Program-made: the position numbers and the translations under genes
The notes under the pieces: model-generated
The model's input: the letters and a program-made list of their open reading frames with translations, nothing else
Told to the model about the DNA's origin: nothing
Databases searched by the model: none
Shown: positions 13,003 to 25,189 of the stretch, one piece after another
How positions within the stretch are numbered: the first letter of the stretch is position 1
How the letters are laid out: every line of letters starts with the position of its first letter
Assembly: GCA_036346405.1 (NCBI GenBank)
Contig: CM070563.1
Span: 27,217,600 to 27,281,599 of the forward strand
Direction: 5' to 3'
From: Phyllostachys edulis
Lineage: Eukaryota > Streptophyta > Magnoliopsida > Poales > Poaceae
DNA length: 64,000 nt

Positions 13003-16000
13003 TCAATCTACATTGTGGAAATTTCCATCTGGATTTATGACCTGACTGTTCAGGAATGACACAAAGTGTGATCGAATTTTTATAAGCACACTCTGTTCCA
13101 ACGCAGTTTCGGCGATGGTCGCAACCTGTCGTTAGGAAGATTAAATTCGTGCTTATATAAATTGGTAAGTATGAAATAATTGTTGCAAGATTGACAAACC
13201 CGAGGATCATTGGTGATCGCGGAACCAATGAGTAGTTCCATGTTGTGGCAAACATAGTATGCACAGAGGTTGCAGGCCGGCGGCTGCTGGTGGCACTACA
13301 AAAATAGAATTGGTTAGTTCAAGAGGCATTGCTACGAAGTGTTATATAAGATTAATGTGTACTAGCTAGCGACTACCCAGAAATTTAGATCGTGTCGCAG
13401 CGTCCTTCCCTTGGATTTCCCTCCTTTAGCATAGAACATGCCGAACGACCTACGTGGTTCCAAGAAGTTAGCCTTAGCCATTGCAAAGGAAGGAAAGACT
13501 ACAATAGAGTTTCTATGGAGGAAATATGTTTACATGTTGATTAAATTCCGGACAACTATGAAGTTGTGAGTGGCCCTCTATAGGGAATCTAGGTATATTA
13601 CCCAGTTCCATTTTGGCATAATTACAATTAGAATCTAGTGGAACCTACATAGATATGTCACTATGGTCATTAAACCTAAGTTCATGTTGCTTATAAAGTA
13701 CAAATCAACAAGTATAGCTAGTAGTGCAACACTTACTCCTGGTTGTAGGGCAAAAGTATGTATTCCCTGTTGCAGCGAGCCAGCAAAAACTCTATAACGT
13801 AATCCTCGACGAATCTTGCATTCTCCTTGATGGTTTGCTCGGAGACCATGTGTGGGTCGAGGAAACCTACCGGTGAATTCCTTAATTCGGCTTTAGACAT
13901 CATGTATCTATATACAAAAGCAAGGAGTTATATATAACATTTATCAGTATTACACGAACATTGACCGTGATTGTACACACTTTCAGTGTCCAGCATCGCA
14001 TGAGTGAGACATCGAGGGAGTTGAGGTTGAAGAGACAGAACAAGTCCTCGAAGGTCATCGTGAAGACACAGTCTTAAGCCTCATGGTTAAAATGATCCTT
14101 CTTGAACTTGACGGTGACACCCGAGCGTCGTTGTTCGTCCGTCTTGTTGGCCCGTTCCATGTACAATGTATGCAATGTCGTGCAAGCCGTTCCTAGGGTA
14201 GGGTTGTCTAACCTCTCGACTAATGGCTTGCCTAGCATGAATTTCCAGGCCAACAGCAAGAAGGGGATATCAGAACAAGAGTCAACCGTCTTCGATTTGC
14301 CCTTGCTGCCTCGCTTTGTAGAGGTCGACTTCATAAGAGTCGACTGAGCACAAGGTATAGATGCATCTGATGCATCAAGCCCTTGCCGTTTTGGTGCAGG
14401 TAGCTCTGGTGCAGTTAGCTCCCATGGACTTGACATCGTTGCAGGACATTCCCATGAAGTTGACACCGGAGCAGGTAGCTCCAGGCAGATGTCCCTCTTG
14501 GGCCACTGGATGAATGTTCCAACAGCTTGTTCTAGAGTCATAACCTCATCGTTTGGGGGAATATGCAGCAGGACGGCCCCGAAATTGGCACAAACACCGT
14601 CCACATTCACTTTGGCGAAACCCGACGTTAGATTTACACCGTGCACCAAAGCCCCGACATCGGATGGATACACCTAGCCCCAAGCAGCATCTAGGACAAC
14701 AAAGGCATATCTCACTTGGAGCTTGCACTTTGTAGCCACCCTACATAACGATACAAAATTAGCTACTCCAACAGGTCTATCAATGGATCGAGCATTCCAG
14801 AGATAATAATTATTACCTGGATGTCATTGACAGGAAATCTGTCGTCGCCTGTTGGGGTAGGGTTAGGATTGGACGCATAGCTACTCGGAATTTTAGGGGG
14901 GCTGGCTAGCACAGTAGGGGCAGGGGCTTGCAACTGATTTGGGACTTGCAACTGAACTTACCTAAGCCTTTCCTCAAAGCTCTCCAGCTGCCGTTGCGTC
15001 ATAGCTCTGACGCGATCTTCGATCTCATCTCTGAGGGATTCAGTTATCTCATCTTTGAGGGATTCACGAATATCCTCTCGTAGCTTTTCATCGCGCTCGG
15101 CTTTGGCTCTCTTCCTACTGCGGTACGATTTGGAGTCCGCTCGAAACCAATCTTTCCATGGAACATAAAGACCAGTGCCTCTCATGCGACTCGGGTGCTC
15201 ATTGTTTCCCAAGGCAGCGGAGAGTATATCTCTCCCCCTGTCTTCCTGGAATGAGCCTTGGGAAGATTGTGCACTCAGCGTTACCTGCAATAGCCCGACA
15301 TGTCATTTCACTTACTATGAAGTTATGGAGTAATTACAAACTAGGTAGTTCGATATCTTACCAGGCGCAGGGACACTTCCTCGTCTGCGGGGTTTGGAAA
15401 GGAGACTTCCCCCGTAGACAGGGTACATAACCTCCTCATTAACCAGTTTCGGGGCGCGCTCATTAGTGATCTCGGCAAATGGCGGGGAGACATTTGAATG
15501 GTTTGCCTACTAGTCCTGATCCCTCCATATCGGGATTCTACCTGCATACCCAGTAGTGCTGAGTTTGTGGGGGTGCTTGTTTTTTGCTTGGAGGGCCGTG
15601 TGCGCCACACTTTCACTCCTAAATTCATTTGTCGTCTTCTTCGCCACAAACTTGGCCCAACACTCTTCCAAGAATGGATACTTGTGGAAGGGCCTCATAT
15701 CCTTCTCCACGTAGTTCTTGACAAGTGTGCTCTAGAAGTTCTTCCACGCTTTTCATGCCTGTAGCAACGTGTGTCATCGCACGGAGTCCTGGTGTTGTTC
15801 CGTGATCTCGGTCGATCGACAAATATTCGTCAGCAGCTCACCTTTCTGTTCTTTGGTCAACTCATTCCACAAATCGTAGGTGATGTTGACCTATTCCCGT
15901 GCAACTATTCCAACCGTTCTCCGAAATGCAGACACTGCTCGACGAGGATTGATAGGGGTCCCAAACTGATCGACCTCCGTGACGGTAAATCGGCCTACGA

Positions 16001-16100
16001 GCCTTTTCGATATTCCTCTTCTTCTACCGCGCTTGGATATTCTAGAGGACGATGCATTAGACACATCAGGCGACGATGACGAAGAATGAGCGGAAGACAT
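13003..16100 (-). pseudogene. Second CACTA gene: Transposase_24-like protein with Ulp1-protease-like C-terminus
   Basis: Reading on the minus strand from ATG 16100, the product begins with a Ser-rich segment (MSSAHSSSSSPDV) and a basic patch. A Transposase_24-like region follows (around 15520-15900; FLEECWAKFVAKKT, then HKLSTTGYAGR), then NNEHPSRMRGTGLYVPW and a charged coiled-coil stretch (about 14960-15200). Next is a DUF8039-like block (about 14520-14670; LEQAVGTFIQWPKRDI). The C-terminal part resembles the Ulp1/C48 protease tail of CACTA proteins: GFLDPHMVSEQTIKEN near 13880, CHQQPPACNLCAYYVC near 13290 (the Cys region), and an end at INPDGNFHNVD with stop at 13003-13005. Several frameshifts and stops make it a pseudogene. 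The catalytic His region is not recognisable. Its promoter region is displaced by the solo LTR 16570-18554. Confidence 0.75.
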
Positions 16101-16569
16101 CTTCACAAGAAATAGAAGTTCTGACATACATGAACATATTATCATAAGATTCGATCTCTATGTGTATGGGTATACACACTAATTAATAATAATTGGGATA
16201 TGTAGGGAAGAAATTAGGACCAATACAATGACATAATTGACATAAACATGTAAATCCTCCAAGTCATTTAAAAGGAATAATATGCTCAACACAAACATTA
16301 TGTGAACAAATTAGAGCTCAATTTCAAACTCGATTATCAAAGCAATTTCAGTACAAGACTATTATCATCACAGAGCATTCATCTCAAGCCCACCACACCA
16401 CATTGCAATATATTCCAGTAGCCATATCAAAACAAATACCATATGAATCACTGACTAGAACAAATACAAATTCCTAACACAAGTACAACACCTCATACTA
16501 CTCAGTGTTTGAACCAGATACCAGTGCAATTATCATAAGTCAATGAGGATCATGACAGCATGACAAATT

Positions 16570-18554
16570 TGTAAGACCAAGAGGTTTTTGGTCATGATAT
16601 TTGATGATGAATACATTGCCTTTAATGAAGACTTAGTCTTGGTGCTTAAAGTTGAATACATTGTCTCTGGAACATGTTTTGGATCTCAGTTGCTGACTTG
16701 CTTTTAAACTCTGTTGAATTTTGTCGAAAATCAGGTTTTGTCAGTTTTATCGGTAGTACCGGCATTGTTCTTGCGGTAGTACCGTTCGGCGGTTCAACCG
16801 CATTTTAGTTGGCGGTTCAATATTTCCAGAGGACTTGCATTTGGATTTTGGATTTCCTTGAGAGCGGTAGTACCGGCTTGTAATGTGCGGTACTACCGGT
16901 TGATGGTATGACCACAGTCTGTACAGCGGTTCTACTGGTTTACCTTCGGTTTGAGAGGCATTCGATTTGCCAAAATGAATCTGGAGCGTCCACGTGGCAC
17001 ATGGCTTTGTTCTGAGGTTTTTGGGCGTTTTCGAGTTGCGGTAGTACCGGCAGTATTTTTACGGAACTACCGCACAGCGGAACTACTGTGAGTGAAGTGC
17101 GGTAGTACCGCAAGTCAAGTTCCAAACGCATGTTTTTGCTTGAACCATTAGATCCTGATCTGACGGCTGATATTGTTGTGGAACGTTCGGACCGTCCGAG
17201 ATCGCAAAGCGTTGTGAGCCCTTGATTTAAAATCCAACGGCTGATATTGTTGTGAACGTTCAGACTTTGACAGTAAATCCAACGGCTGTGAAGCACGGTC
17301 CGATCGACATCGCATCTGGGCCGTTCGCATGCTTTAAGGTTCGTAACACGTTTTGCCATACAATCATACCGCTAATGAACGTGGTAGTACTGTGTTGTCC
17401 GGTAGTACCGGTGTGTTAATGGCGGTAGTATCGCACTTGGTTTTTCAGAAAGAGAAAGCTTCTGACAGGTATAGTTAAATGAAAATCGGATGATCTGGAG
17501 TCTTGGAGCGGAACGACCGGCAAGCGGTTTGACCGCACTTTGAACGTCGGTAATACCGCACAAAGGTATGACCACAATGTTGCGGTATGGAAATTCCAGA
17601 GAGCATGTTTTTGGAAGATCTTGAGATTTCCCAATGAGCTGTAGTTCCGCAGTGCTTTGAGAGGTACGACCGCATGTGCGGTAGTACCGAACGTATAATG
17701 GCGATAGTTCCGATTATGCTCTGGAAAGTTGTCGTTTTGGGGTTTTGAGTGAGGATATGTTAAATTCGTGAGCTATATCTTGTTGCATGTTGCATGATAG
17801 TGTTCATTGGTGTGTGTGTGTGCTAATGGATGGTCATGTTGGAGAACTTGTGCCAAGAATTGGTTTCTTTGATCTTTGCATGTGCAGGTTGAGGCGTGAG
17901 GACGAACTACGTTCAGTGACGGGATTGACTCGGACTAGGATGGGAAATCTGAGGTCTTAAAAGTTGTGGATGTCAAGAGGTGGTTTGGATCATGCTGGAG
18001 CAAGTGGAAGACAAAGGTGGATCACGTTGGAGCTACGGGAAGGTGTCCTGGAGGCTTACGACGTGGAAGAGTTTGTTTTGGAAAGTTTTGAGTTGTTTTG
18101 GTAAAACCTGTGTTGGAAAGGGTTTCGGGTCCCTTGATTTTCGGAGAGATAGGTTTCGTATTCGTGATTGATATGGATTGAACTTTGCCTATAAAAGAGG
18201 CAGAGTGGGTGCGCCTTGAGTACGAGTTTTTAGACGTGAGTTTTAGATGTTTTTGAGATTGTAGCTTGCTGCTGTTGCTGTAATTTAGATGTCCTTCGAA
18301 TTGGGGCTTTGAGGGGTGCTTGCTGAGCACTTTATAGACACAAATCAAGTTTGATATATAAAGTTCAGATTCATTCTACTTTGATTCTTGATTTGGTGTT
18401 CTTCCTGTGCGCTGAGGTGGTCTTGGTTGTGAAGCTCTTCAAGTGTCAACAGAGAAGTTGCTGAAATTCTTGCACACAAGAAGAAGTTGGAATTAGAGGG
18501 TCAATTTGCTGCAATCATTCAACCCCCCCTTCTGATTGCTATTACGATCCTACA
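16570..18554 (+). mobile_element. Solo LTR inside the CACTA element, TSD AAATT
   Basis: It begins TGTAAGACCAAGAGG and ends gattgctattacgatcctaca. The duplication aaatt flanks it at 16565-16569 and 18555-18559. A TATA box (TATAAAA, 18190-18196) with downstream leader sequence fixes the plus orientation. The first half (16740-17720) is filled with cggtagtaccg palindromes and variants. No coding sequence is present. Family not certain; I would look first among copia LTRs. Confidence 0.85.
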
Positions 18555-18569
18555 AAATTATTGATAAAA

Positions 18570-18930
18570 AGAGCGAGGGAAAGGGGCATCGGGGTTGGCA
18601 ACTCAGCATTGGTTACCTTTGGGCGTCGAAGAGAAGGACGAGCAGGAGCAGCGATCGAGCAAAGCGAGGCGCGTCGAAGGGAAGGAGACCTGAGGAGGAG
18701 GAGGTGGGCTCGAAGGAGGAGGCGGCGGGCTCGGGGGAGGAGGCGCGCCGGGCTCGAGGAGGAGGCGCGCCGACGGCGTCCGCAGGCTCGGGAGGAGTCG
18801 CACTGCTCGAGGAGGAGGCGGTGTCGAGGACGGCGGTGAAGGGCTCGGGGGAGGAGGGAGTTAGGAGTTGAGAAACTTAATTGTTTGAGTGGGTGGCGCG
18901 GGTAAACCCTAGAGTCCGAATATAAATAGG
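18570..18930 (-). other. GC-rich 5' region of the second CACTA gene
   Basis: A purine-rich plus strand (gaggaggaggcg repeated) gives a CT-rich leader on the minus strand. A TATAAATA-like site (ataaatag on plus near 18922) could not serve the minus-strand gene directly. The block occupies the same place relative to gene 2 as 21780-22330 does to TNP2. The open frames in it are low-complexity Arg/Glu/Gly or Pro/Ser strings and I do not treat them as genes. Confidence 0.4.
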
Positions 18931-18942
18931 GATGGACATCAC

Positions 18943-19145
18943 AGATGGTTCTACTTTAGAACCGTCTGTGATATGTTATGTATCACAGACGGTTCCAATC
19001 AACAACCGTCTGTGATATATGATGTATCACATACGGTTCCAATCAACAACCGTCTGTGATATGATGTATCACAGATGGTTTTTACCAAGGAACCGTCTGT
19101 GATACATAATCACAGACGGTTTGTAGATGAAACCGTCTGTGATAT
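18943..19145. repeat. Internal cluster of CACTA sub-terminal repeats
   Basis: About ten copies of atcacagacggtt or its complement, as at the element's ends. It runs directly into 19145-19380, which repeats the sequence next to the left end (compare 12720-12990: the shared ggctagccttaggaaatgct-like stretch, then the cattcatttcagaaacaagc stretch). No CACTA terminus is found here. Confidence 0.85.
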
Positions 19146-19364
19146 TATTTTGTATTGGTTAATCTAGTTCTGTTTATTGGCTAACCTTACGGAATGCTAG
19201 CCATGCCCTCTGAAACAAGCAGAAAACACAACAAGTACATGTATATACATCCAATTCACATTCATTTCAGAAACAAGCACATCCATTTCACAGTACAAAT
19301 CAATTAACTCAAATGCACTAAAATTAACCATTCATCAGAACGTACATATACACACATTGTTCAA

Positions 19365-21483
19365 TTAATCTTTAAAAATTATCTCTTCATGATGATCGAT
19401 GCGTATGTAGCTAGTTTCGTCACGTTTTTCTTCCTCGACCCTTATGCCGTTTCCGAATGGAGGCAACTCGTCAAATTGATTGTATCCTTCCTCGTCTACT
19501 ACATTCTCAACTTCGACAATCCTCCTTTTTCCATGAAGAACTACGTGGTGCTTCTTATTTGCCTAGTCGGTTACATAGAAGACTTGAACAACTTGGTTAG
19601 CTAGTACGAATGGTTCGTCTTTGTATCCGACACGTTCGAGGTCCACGGTAGTGACGCCGTACTTGTCGACCTTCACCTGTGGGAAGGTACGTTCGCCTTT
19701 TATCGGTCTTTGTTGGTGCTAATTCAGGTCTGATGTCCACATCAACCAAGTCAAGCCGTGCGTTGACACCATCCTTTGTTTTGTCACGAATGTTTGGTAA
19801 GAGACCAATCAAGCTGTCACATACATTCTTCTCTACGTGCATGACTTCGATGTAGTGGCGAACTTCTAGGTGCTCCCAATAAGGTAAATCCCAAAATATT
19901 GATCTCTTCTTCCAGATGTTCTTCTCACGAGTCCTCGATTTACATCCCTTTCTGACCACAACATCTAAATCCTTAATCATATCATAGACCTCTTTTCTGC
20001 TTAAATGCCTTAGAGCTGAACTGTCCTCCTTCTCTTCGTCGAATTGTTTCTTCATCCTACGGTATGGGTAAGCCCTCCGAAGGAACCTACGGTGATGCAT
20101 GTACACGGTTTTGCGCGAGTGATTCAACCATACACTCTTGATATCATCTAAGCAGTAAGTATAGGCTTTGGCCCCTTTTGTACTATGGCTCGACAGGTTA
20201 GTAAGGGCAGGATAATCATTTATGGTGCAGAACAACAAGGAACGTAAAGTGAAGTTCTCTCGTTTGTACGCATCCCATACCTGTACCCCTTCAATTCATA
20301 GTATTTTTAGATATTTCATCAATAGTGCTAGGTACACATCAATATCATTCCTAGGTTGCTTCGGCCCTTGGATAAGTATCGACAGCAAAATGTACATTCG
20401 CTTCATACACAACCAAGGAGGAAGGTTGTAGATACAGAATGTCACGGGCCAAGTGCTATGTCAGCTGCTTATGTTACTGAAAGGATTCTTTCCATTTGTA
20501 CTCAATCCAAACCTTATATTCCTCAGTTCCGCACTGATGTCTACAAACCTCCCATCGATGTTTCTCCTCTGGGCGGAATCAGCAGGGTGTCTTAGCTTTC
20601 CGTCATTCTCACGCTCCTCTGAGTGCCAATGTAGCAGTTTTGCATTCTTTGGGTTCGCAAAAAACCGCTTCAAATGGGGAATTACAGGAAGATACCACGC
20701 CACCTTAGCAGGAGGTCCTTTCTTCACCTCGATTCCCTCGTCGTCATTTGATTGATTCTTACGCTTGTATAGGGATGCGTTGCACACCGGACATACATGC
20801 ATGTTTGTATACTCATTACGGTAGAGGATACAGTCGTTCGGACATGCATGTATTCTTTCTACTTCTATTCTCAATGGACAAAGAACCTTCTTGGCTTTAT
20901 AGGTGGTTTTGGGCAACTCATTTCCCTTCGGAAGCATATCCGCTAAGAGACCTAAAAGCCCCGTGAAACTCTTGTCGGACCAACCTTTGCTTGCCTTCAA
21001 TTTCAGCAGTTCAAGCACGGATGACAACGTTGTATATTCCGGCTTGCAGCCCGGGAACAAAGGTTTCTCCGAGTCCTCCATCAAACCCCGGAATTTAACA
21101 TACTCTCTCTCATCACAGTTCCCTTCTACATCGCGAAGCATCTGATCTAGATTGTCATCGTGCAGCCTATCCGAATCAGAACCACAATCGACATCATCCG
21201 GTGGCATATCGTTGACTTCCTATATAATATGCTTTTCACTGTAACTGGTCCAACATGTATAACCCTTTTTGAAACCCCTTTGAATCAAGTGTGTTTCGAT
21301 CTGCGCTCGGTTCTTAAACATCTTCAGATTCTCACAGTCAATGCATGGACAGTACATATATTCCGCCCCCTTATTCAACATATCCTCCTCGGCAGCTCTT
21401 GTAAAAGCCGACACGCCATTAATGTACTCTTCACTCACACAGTTCTCAGCATACAGCCAGCTTCGGTCCATCACACGGTTCAT
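19365..21483 (-). pseudogene. CACTA TNP2-type transposase, internally deleted
   Basis: The start is set at ATG 21483 (MNRVMDRSWLY), just after a splice-acceptor-like ttatttccag. The Transposase-associated domain follows (EYMYCPCIDCENLKMF, then FKKGYTCW). A single in-frame stop (TAG, 21220-21222) is followed in the same frame by DMPPDDVDCGSD and the tnp2 core: KGWSDKSFTGLLGLLADMLP, then CPNDCILYRNEY, then CPVCNASLYKRK, then WYLPVIPHLKRFF. A frameshift near 20455 precedes LLFCTINDYPALTNLS and VMHVEKNVCDSLIG. After KRRTYLP (about 19690) the central catalytic part is missing, and the sequence joins the family's C-terminal tail (VVDEEGYNQFDELPPF), stop at 19365-19367. The DDE transposase is therefore incomplete. 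Confidence 0.88.
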
Positions 21484-21639
21484 ATTGAAAACTCTGGAAA
21501 TAAATAAGTGTATTTTCTGTGGCTTAATTACGCTTTCCAACAGAGAAAGCGTATTTGTCTCTAAATTAAAGGTGGTTTTTTTTTACAATTTTTCGGATTT
21601 TATTAACTTACATGTGGGCCCTACTTGTCAGTGACTCAT

Positions 21640-22369
21640 TTTTTATTTCATGATTTTATTTATAAAATATATGGCGGTCCCACATGTCATAGACTCATTA
21701 GTTTATTAACTAAATGATTAAAAACAGTAGGATTTGAAGCTCAAATTGGGCTCAGAGTGACATCACATTGCTAATAGTCATGGCTCGGGGCCCTAAGGTC
21801 GCCTGAGGCGAACCGACGGTGATGTCCCGTGGCGGCGCCATGGGCTTCACTAGCGATTTCGGCGTAAACACCTGAAACTACTCAAATTAAAGGATGCTTA
21901 TGCTCCAGTAGCTCACCTCGATCACGAGGAAGGTGTCAATGAAGTCGGAAAAGTTCCAAGGCGGCTAGTTGAAGTCGGGGAAGGTCCAAGGCGGCTGGTC
22001 ATCGGTGAACAGAGGCGACGGCGGTAAGCTCCTTGGTGACAGGTCTTCTCGGTGGAAATAAACTGAAACCAAACACATGCACAGCTTTAGGGGGACATAT
22101 AGGTGGGGAAATCGACCTTGGTGGGGTCAAGGACTCACCGGAGAAGAGTTGACGTCGATGGCGGTGGCGGTGACAGAGAAGTCCACGGTGACAGCTCGGC
22201 GTGGGCGACGATAGCTAAAATGGACCACACGATCGAGCTCAGTGAGGTGAGGCGATACTCAAACCGGGCACGGAGTGGCGATGGACTCACCTGGCTTGGA
22301 GATCTCCCGCGGTTACCGTAGCGCCAGAGATAGAGATCAAGAAGACTCTGTTGGGGAGCTATGTATACT
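21640..22369 (-). other. 5' region of TNP2 within the CACTA element
   Basis: AT-rich sequence followed by a GC-rich block (21780-22330) with short repeats such as gaagtcggggaaggtccaag. It would be promoter, leader and first intron for the minus-strand transposase. No separate gene supported. Confidence 0.4.
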
Positions 22370-22531
22370 GCACCGTTTGTGATGATTTAATTATCATGGA
22401 TGGTTTTCAACAAAAACCGTCTGTGATATGTAGTAATATCACAAACGGTTCCTGTTGAAAACCACCTGTGAAGTATCACAGACGGTTCTCACAAAAAAAA
22501 ACCGTCTAGTATTAGCATTTTTGTAGTAGTG
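22370..22531. repeat. Right sub-terminal CACTA repeats and terminus
   Basis: About seven copies of the acagacggtt motif in both orientations, ending with tttttgtagtagtg at the CACTA terminus. Confidence 0.85.
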
Positions 22532-22559
22532 CATGTGGTACTAAACTTCCGAAACCTAA

Positions 22560-22875
22560 AATCCAAATTTTCAAGACCTAAACCCTAAATTTTCGAGATA
22601 ATTTCAGAACACATATAAAATTCTAGAAATATGACACAATCAAGTCCACTATGTAAGGAGCCTTCAAAACAAATTTCATAATTTTTGGAGCTCATTTTCT
22701 ATATTTATAAATTCATACAAACAGTTTACTTAAAAAAATTGCGAGGAAAATTTAGAACGAATATAATTATAGAAAATTTACACAATCAAATACACTGTGT
22801 CGAAAGGCTCCATAAAAAATTTCGTAATTTTGTTAGCTCATTTTCTATATTTTAAAATTCCTACAACACCACACA
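22560..22875. repeat. Relic of the foldback-type repeat seen at 47884-48723
   Basis: Two diverged units, each with an acacaatcaa(g/a)t(c/a)cact segment and, about 60 bp on, a gctcattttctatatt segment. They match the internal part of the foldback element at 48350-48600. The outer inverted arms are not seen. Confidence 0.55.
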
Positions 22876-24458
22876 CCACACGACCGCCAATCCCTAATTA
22901 GAGGGAATCTACACCACTGCCATGCAGGAGGCCGAGAGCTTCTCCATCGTACGATGGTCATGCGGCAGGTGACGAGTGTCGGGAGAAGAGGGTTGGCCGA
23001 TTGTACAGCAGGACGCTATTTTTTTAAATAACGCGCAACGACAGCCAATCTTAGAAATACGAAGTGCAAAGCGACAACACCGCTAAAACTCCTAAGTCGG
23101 CAGTAGGCTGTATGTACTATGTACTGCCCCCTAAAGATCGTCCAAAGCCCGCCTATGCATTGTCGTGTACGCTTTGTACAGCCGTGTGTACAACTGTGCA
23201 TGCATGCGTGTTGATGTGTGTGAGGGAGAGAGAGAGAGAGCAACTAACTAGCTTTGGATTGGTCGACTGTATGCATGGTGTGTTGCAAAAGCTGCGTCCA
23301 GCAGCTAGATAGCAGCAGTAGCTTTTAGATAGCACTGCGTGGCTCGGAGCCAGAGAGAGAGCGCGCAGAGGCCACGTTACGTAGGAGTACGCTGTGGCTG
23401 GAATGAAGAGCTAGCGTTTGCTTTTTGGTCGTGCGTCTTTTGGAGCCGGCGGTGTCGGGCGCATGTGTGGGCACGTCAAGAGCACGCATCAGGCACGTCC
23501 GTGTGCGCGCTAGGAGCCAGCAAGCTAGCCATGTCATCCCCAAAGGCAGTTGCGGCTAAGAGCCTTCTAGCCGATCGGTAGCATGTTTATATGCGTGGCT
23601 GGCAAAAAATCTTGCATGGCTAGCGTGCTCCCAAGAATGATTGTTGGTTTTTAATTTGGGTTAATTTCTTATATATCACTGAAATTTTCTAAAATCCATG
23701 ATTCGGTTGTGTCAGTGACACAATAAGTGACATATAAAGAAAGATACAAACTTTTGATAGCAAATAAGGAATTGCCCCTTTTAATTTCCAGTCTAGCTCT
23801 TGGAGATGTACATGGATGTTTTGTGCTACCTATATTTTCTTTTCTTTTTTTTCAAAAAAAGAAATTGCTACGCAACACTCCACTGATTTTTTTTATTTAT
23901 GAAATCAAAATTCTCACATCTAGATCAACATCACAATTCGAGCACCGGCGATGCTCCGTCTCTGGTGAAGCTGAGCCTGCGTGCAAGCGCCACCGCTGGC
24001 ACCAGTTTTGCCCGGCTGCTGCCGCATCCTCCCTCTTTTCCTTATATTAAGGAGATGTAACTGAAGAGAAGACGACTATGGCCTCTGTGATTGACAGGCA
24101 TGATTTGATCAAATGACACAAAATTCGACTTAAATCCCTCAAATTTTGAGATGAATGTTATATAGTCACTCCTATCTACTAAAAAAGAATTCAAGGGCTT
24201 ATGATGCCCCCCAAACCATATATTTGTCTGGGCCAATGGTGGCCAGCGGGAGCACTAACGCCTCCGAAGGCTAGGAGGCAAGCAGGAGGGAGGTGGAAGT
24301 CAGCGGCGGTTAGCGGCGACAGGTCGGTAAATGAGGAGGGTGACAATAGCAACCATTGCAAGAGATGGTAGCAACAGTGGGACACTGGTTGGCGGTGCAT
24401 GCTGGCTACGTAGAGTGTGTGGCGGCATGAATGGAGAGAGACAGAGAGGTAGGAGGGA
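22876..24458. other. No gene recognised
   Basis: Mixed sequence between the CACTA element and the Mutator-like element, with a short (GA)n run near 23226. Open frames here are short and resemble no family I know. Confidence 0.4.
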
Positions 24459-24835
24459 GTTTTTGGCTCATTTAGCATATTTTCGTGGCGACATGGCAAA
24501 TCTAGCCCTCTCTCTAGCTAATTGGCAAAAATGACATCGCAGATGGAGGGGCAGGCGACATGTGTCCCCTGTAGTGCTCCCGGAGCACTGCATAGGCCTG
24601 TCGCTCACCTGGAGCACGACAGGCCACGTGCTGCGCACCGGGTGCACCGCAGCGGCCTGCCTCACCCTTAGTGGCCTGTAGCTTCCCTGCCAAGCGTGAC
24701 TGGGCGCGCCATTGTGTTGCCCATCGCCTTTGTGTCCGCTTGCTGTTCACCCATCGCGTCACTATCCCGTGCCTCTCACCCGGTGCGTTGCACCAAGCCT
24801 GCCGTGCACTCAGTGCACTGCATCGTGCCTACTAC
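24459..24835 (+). repeat. Left terminal inverted repeat of the MULE
   Basis: It matches the reverse complement of 59690-60039 over most of its length: ttttggctcattt, then ttggcaaaaa.tgac, then cctgtcgctcacctggagca, then the cacccggtg(c/t)(g/a)ttgcacca(a/g)gcct stretch. The left copy has about 36 extra bases near 24500. Confidence 0.85.
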
Positions 24836-24892
24836 GTCCAATCGTTATCTCGTGTTGCTTCAATCTCCCCCTTGGAGGTCACTGCCCGTGGC

Positions 24893-24899
24893 TATAAAA
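24893..24899 (+). promoter_or_regulatory. TATA box just inside the left MULE terminal repeat
   Basis: TATAAAA, followed by a leader-like stretch (ctctcaagccccacagcagc). MULEs often drive their transposase from a promoter at the terminal repeat, and the transposase start lies 1.5 kb downstream, so a long leader or intron is implied. Confidence 0.6.
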
Positions 24900-25189
24900 G
24901 CCCGCGCCCGTCGCTCTCAAGCCCCACAGCAGCTTGAATTGCTCGGTGCCTTGGGAAAGAGAGGAGTGAGCGAGAGACAGAGCGGCTGAATTTTTTTTTT
25001 CTGGTTTTGTTGCTAATTTGAAAGATTTCGGAGCAGTGTTTAGCGATTGTATTAGTAGAAAAAGTTCTACATAAAGCGAAAATCTTCAAGAAGAGGTATT
25101 TTTTCCGCATGCATTGTGTATGTTAACTATGTAATTAGTGTTTAATTAGCTTCTTAACAATGATAGGAATATAGTCATCATTAATTTAG

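Larger units (their letters stand above)
12502..22531 (-). mobile_element. CACTA (En/Spm) element, apparently a fusion of two units, TSD CAT
   Basis: The left end reads ccctactacagaaaagg and the right end, on the minus strand, CACTACTACAAAAATGC, so they are inverted copies of the CACTA terminus with one change on the left. The 3-bp duplication cat (12499-12501 and 22532-22534) flanks the element, as expected for CACTA. Sub-terminal repeats of the type tatcacagacggtt cluster at both ends. Both element genes run on the minus strand: TNP2 near the right end and the second gene near the left. A third repeat cluster in the middle (18943-19145), followed by a copy of the left-end sequence, suggests two joined elements. 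Confidence 0.88.

Noticed and set aside
18536..18871. Arg/Glu/Gly-rich frames of 92-111 codons
   Set aside because: Compositional product of gaggaggag repeats in the 5' region of a CACTA gene.
12530..19145. The short spaced repeats tcacagacggtt considered as a CRISPR-like array
   Set aside because: Copies are in both orientations, unevenly spaced and at CACTA ends in a plant genome; they are sub-terminal transposon repeats.
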